DNA of 7,389 nt from CAZVCJ01 sp964625745 (GTDB lineage: Bacteria; Chloroflexota; Anaerolineae; VGOG01). The notes below the pieces were generated by a model, which was not told the DNA's origin, searched no databases, and saw nothing but the letters and a program-made list of their open reading frames with translations. The stretch covers positions 1 through 7,389 of the forward strand of contig CAZVCJ010000195.1 of the NCBI GenBank assembly GCA_964625745.1, in the 5' to 3' direction. The position numbers were made by a program, and so were the translations under genes. Below are positions 5,261 to 7,389 of this stretch, piece after piece. Position 1 is the stretch's first letter, and every line of letters begins with the position of its first letter.

Positions 5261-5300
5261 ATAGCTGGGGGTGGAAGTCCCCAAACTGCCAATCGGAGCA

Positions 5301-7163
5301 CTAAGCCTGACTCCTTCGCTGAGCCTCCCTCTCCATCTCTTCCAGCGCCCTGGCCACCCCTCGAATGGCCCGACGGCGGGCGCGGTTGAAGGTGCCCTCG
5401 CCGATGTAGAGCCTGGACATGATGTCGCGGTTCCGCTTCCCTAGCACATAGGAGTCGTACAGTATGACGTATTGGTGCCACTCCCGAGGAGGGGGCGAGG
5501 GCTGGGGGTCGGGTGGCTTCAGTTTTTCCAGGGCAGTGGTCAGCACGTCCTGTAGAGCTTTGCCTCGGTCAAGGTGGGTGACGAAGGCGCCTTCTTGGAC
5601 ATCAAGGTATGATTCGACGATTCGGAGCTGAGCCAATCTGTGCTCTCCCAGATAAGGGTAATCGTACAGATGTCGCAGGGCATCCTCGACCAGGGAGATT
5701 ACTTCCCTCTCGTCCACTCCCTCCAGAATCGGCGGCTCTGACTCCAGTACCTCTTGCATCCTGAGTCTCAACTCCCTCTCCCGCTCGCGAAACTCCGTTA
5801 CCAGGGCATCTATCTGGCGCACGCTTTTCTCTTGCAGGCGGACACTGTACACCGCGCCGGCCACCCTCTCGGCCAGGTCCTCCAGCAAGTCGAAGTCGTC
5901 CTCGGTATAGTCAATCCCGGTCTTCTTTGGGCCTAGAACGACGGCACCTATTTGTTCGCCGCCATAGTGCATGGGAACCAGCAGAGCCATGCCTTCGAGG
6001 TTTGGAGATCTCACGGGAGGGGACATGGCAGTTATCTCGTCTGCAACTAACACTTCGGTGGCGATGCGAGCACCCCGAAGGTCCGTCGGGTGGGCGGCGA
6101 CGATGGCAAAGCCCTCGGCCTGCCGCAAGGCGATAAAGCCCTTGCCAGTTCCCAGGGATCGGCAGAGGGCCTGGATGATGACCTGCAGTTGGCCTGGCAG
6201 ATCATGGCCCGGGGCAGCCTCGCGGGCGAAGTCCCGCAGGTTGGCCCTCACCTCGCGGTATTGCCTCCGATAGAAGAGCCGGTCCAGGTAGGTCCGAGCC
6301 CAATCGTAGAGAGAGTGGGAGACGGTGGCCAGCATGATGATGAAAATGAAAGCGATGAAGGGAACGTCGTAAACGATGTAGGAGATGAAGGTGACCAGCA
6401 GGTAGAAGCTGGTTACCAGGCTGATGGCCAGGAAGGTGTACAGGAAGTCCAGCCCGATGGCCCGCCCCTCGATCAAAGCGTTGTAGCGAGCTACGCCGTA
6501 GCCGAGCAGGGCCATCCCCACACCCAGACCGACGGTGCTTATTAATGTAAGTGTATTCAGCCCGAGCCAGATGGATAGGTTAGCATAGGCCGCACTCAGG
6601 AGCGCCAACGAGGTGGCCCAAAGGAGCGTAGTGAGCTGTTGCCTGATAGTGGGGCTTCTGGCTCGTTTCCAGCTCAGGTAGAGGTTGTAGAGGGAGAGGG
6701 CGGAGGCCGCGATCAGGGAGAGGCCGAAGAGAGGGAAGAGGGGGCCGGGACGCTGGGCACTGTGGTAGATGAGCGGTTTGATCGTCGCCCCGGCGAACAC
6801 CCAGGGGGTATAAGCTTCCATGGCCACGAAGTTCAGGGTCAGCAGATAAACGAGAATGACCAGCGGACGCTGTTTCCTGGCCAGCCTGCCTGGTAGGAAA
6901 GAGGCGCTCAAGTGGAACCAGAAGGGGGCCGCGAGCGCAGCGCTCCAGCCCCACCACCAAGGTAGAGTGGCCTGCTCTGGCGAGATGTTGATGTAGGTCA
7001 AGGTGTTCAGGAAGGAGCCGGAGAGGGACCAGAGGGTAGCGCTGGCCAGCCAGGAGATCCTGCTGCGCGGGCTACGGGTGACGATGTAGAAGCCCAACCA
7101 TAGCGAGAGAGCCAGGCAGATGAAATTGACGATGGAGGTTAGGGTGAACAGAAAAGATTCCAC
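5301..7163 (-). CDS. Membrane sensor: 9 TM, GAF domain, C-terminal HTH, no kinase
   Basis: A 620-residue protein. Nine hydrophobic helices lie at about 5-28, 36-60, 70-90, 99-120, 140-164, 178-200, 204-226, 238-265 and 267-288, similar to the N-terminal sensor regions of some histidine kinases. LDRLFYRRQYREVRANLRDF (293-312) is the usual exit linker from such a membrane domain. A GAF domain spans about 320-445 (GFIALRQ, LLVPMHYGGEQIGAVVLGPK, DLLEDLAERVAGAV). A coiled coil follows at about 445-472. The helical C-terminal part ends in KRNRDIMSRLYIGEGTFNRA and RRRAIRGVARAL (576-607), which looks like a sigma70-region-4 helix-turn-helix. There is no phosphoacceptor His box and no ATP-binding N/G boxes. 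The likely role is a membrane-bound one-component regulator that senses with the TM and GAF parts and binds DNA with the tail; this is inference. GTG 7163 is the only start before an in-frame stop upstream, with a weak AGAAG site 7 bases before it. Confidence 0.85.
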   Translation of the reverse strand: MESFLFTLTSIVNFICLALSLWLGFYIVTRSPRSRISWLASATLWSLSGSFLNTLTYINISPEQATLPWWWGWSAALAAPFWFHLSASFLPGRLARKQRPLVILVYLLTLNFVAMEAYTPWVFAGATIKPLIYHSAQRPGPLFPLFGLSLIAASALSLYNLYLSWKRARSPTIRQQLTTLLWATSLALLSAAYANLSIWLGLNTLTLISTVGLGVGMALLGYGVARYNALIEGRAIGLDFLYTFLAISLVTSFYLLVTFISYIVYDVPFIAFIFIIMLATVSHSLYDWARTYLDRLFYRRQYREVRANLRDFAREAAPGHDLPGQLQVIIQALCRSLGTGKGFIALRQAEGFAIVAAHPTDLRGARIATEVLVADEITAMSPPVRSPNLEGMALLVPMHYGGEQIGAVVLGPKKTGIDYTEDDFDLLEDLAERVAGAVYSVRLQEKSVRQIDALVTEFRERERELRLRMQEVLESEPPILEGVDEREVISLVEDALRHLYDYPYLGEHRLAQLRIVESYLDVQEGAFVTHLDRGKALQDVLTTALEKLKPPDPQPSPPPREWHQYVILYDSYVLGKRNRDIMSRLYIGEGTFNRARRRAIRGVARALEEMEREAQRRSQA

Positions 7164-7265
7164 ATCATTGCTTCTTCATAACCAGAGGGCATCAATACTC
7201 ACCTCAGAAAGGTCAAGAGGACCCTTTTTCTGCTTGCTTCTTTTGTCGGCAGACCACTGCTTTCA

Positions 7266-7294
7266 ATCTTACCACATTCTCGGAGAAAAGGCAA
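7266..7294 (-). promoter_or_regulatory. Candidate sigma70-type promoter for the membrane sensor gene
   Basis: On the minus strand TTGCCT (7294-7289) and TAAGAT (7271-7266) are separated by exactly 17 bases. The transcript would begin near 7259 and have a leader of about 96 bases before GTG 7163. The -35 box is overlapped by a perfect inverted repeat (7290-7304). Confidence 0.45.
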
Positions 7295-7304
7295 TTTGAT
7301 TGCC
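7290..7304. promoter_or_regulatory. Perfect inverted repeat over the -35 box, possible operator
   Basis: GGCAAT and ATTGCC flank a 3-base centre (TTG). The left arm overlaps the candidate -35 element of the sensor gene, so a dimeric protein bound here would block RNA polymerase. Autoregulation by the HTH-bearing product is one possibility. Only the symmetry and position are seen. Confidence 0.4.
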
Positions 7305-7353
7305 CTCACCTACCCCTTCGGCTTCGCTCAGGACAGGTCCCGTCCTTCGGGCA

Positions 7354-7389
7354 CCCCCTCCCTCTCCCAATTTTGGGAGAGGGAGGGGG
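7354..7389. repeat. Long GC-rich inverted repeat at window end
   Basis: A 16-base arm, CCCCCTCCCTCTCCCA (7354-7369), is followed after ATTT by its exact reverse complement at 7374-7389, giving a 16-17-bp stem. It is preceded by CCTTCGGCTTCGCTCAGGACAG, written here as CCTTCGGC plus TTCGCTCAGGACAG, a motif of dispersed intergenic repeats. The window stops at the last base of the arm, so the unit may continue. No coding is seen from 7164 to 7389. Confidence 0.75.

Larger units (their letters stand above)
2566..5295. mobile_element. Putative inserted cassette carrying the two pentapeptide genes
   Basis: The block starts and ends with the identical 13-mer AAACTGCCAATCG (2566-2578 and 5283-5295). 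Just inside the left end, and about 45 bp inside the right end, lie hairpin copies in the same orientation with 33/37 identities. The right hairpin directly follows a tRNA 3' half (5171-5206). The two enclosed genes are on the plus strand, while every other gene in the window is on the minus strand. Removing the block would place the minus-strand sensor gene directly upstream of the DUF2157-type gene on the same strand. No integrase or transposase is present, so this could be a passenger cassette, a decayed element, or chance use of dispersed repeats. Direct repeats around tRNA 3' ends are the known mark of tyrosine-recombinase integration; applying that here is inference. Confidence 0.35.

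Noticed and set aside
5262..5282. GGGTGGAAGTCCCC resembling part of a group II intron domain I
   Set aside because: It is too short and common as a G/C-rich motif. No domain V, reverse transcriptase or other intron structure is visible.
5104..5481. Minus-strand frame with an SDGIRTHGDKG-type peptide, and the neighbouring RRDSNPRRQGL frame (4964-5284)
   Set aside because: These are the well-known spurious translations of a tRNA T-arm and acceptor on the antisense strand.
6090..6545. 151-codon plus-strand frame rich in Glu, Gly and Gln
   Set aside because: It is opposite the GAF/TM region of the sensor gene. The composition mirrors antisense of hydrophobic codons, and there is no start signal.

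Overview
The window looks like bacterial chromosomal DNA of moderately high GC, most plausibly from the phylum Chloroflexota (Anaerolineae-like). That placement is an inference from remembered protein architectures: the 9-TM/GAF/C-terminal HTH protein, a pentapeptide-repeat protein ending in a WPEGF-type tail, and DUF2157-type membrane proteins. No search was run. Seven protein genes are supported, one of them cut by the window edge.

Left part (1-2474, all minus strand, read right to left): a DUF2157-type polytopic membrane protein, a small four-helix membrane protein, a 160-bp gap filled with short dispersed repeats, an ICMT-like membrane methyltransferase, and the first 128 codons of a HemN/HemW-like radical SAM protein. 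Spacings are short (26 bp and 16 bp) inside each pair, so they look like two transcription units or one unit with a repeat insertion.

Middle part (2475-5300): two plus-strand genes behind a very good sigma70-type promoter (TTGCAA-17-TATAAT). The first encodes a membrane-anchored protein with two N-terminal TM helices and 18 pentapeptides. Two bases after its stop comes a 517-aa protein with 43 uninterrupted pentapeptides, a helical linker and a C-terminal two-TM/pore-loop domain. That domain looks like a potassium channel pore whose selectivity filter has been replaced. The two genes point against the surrounding minus-strand genes. They are bracketed by near-identical hairpin sequences (33/37 identities) and by a 13-bp direct repeat, and a tRNA 3' half lies at the right end. 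This reads as a 2.7-kb inserted cassette and is the most interesting part of the window.

Right part (5301-7389, minus strand): a 620-aa protein with nine TM helices, a GAF domain, a coiled coil and a C-terminal sigma-region-4-like helix-turn-helix, with no histidine kinase core. It has its own promoter overlapped by a perfect inverted repeat. The window ends inside a long GC-rich inverted repeat of dispersed-repeat character.
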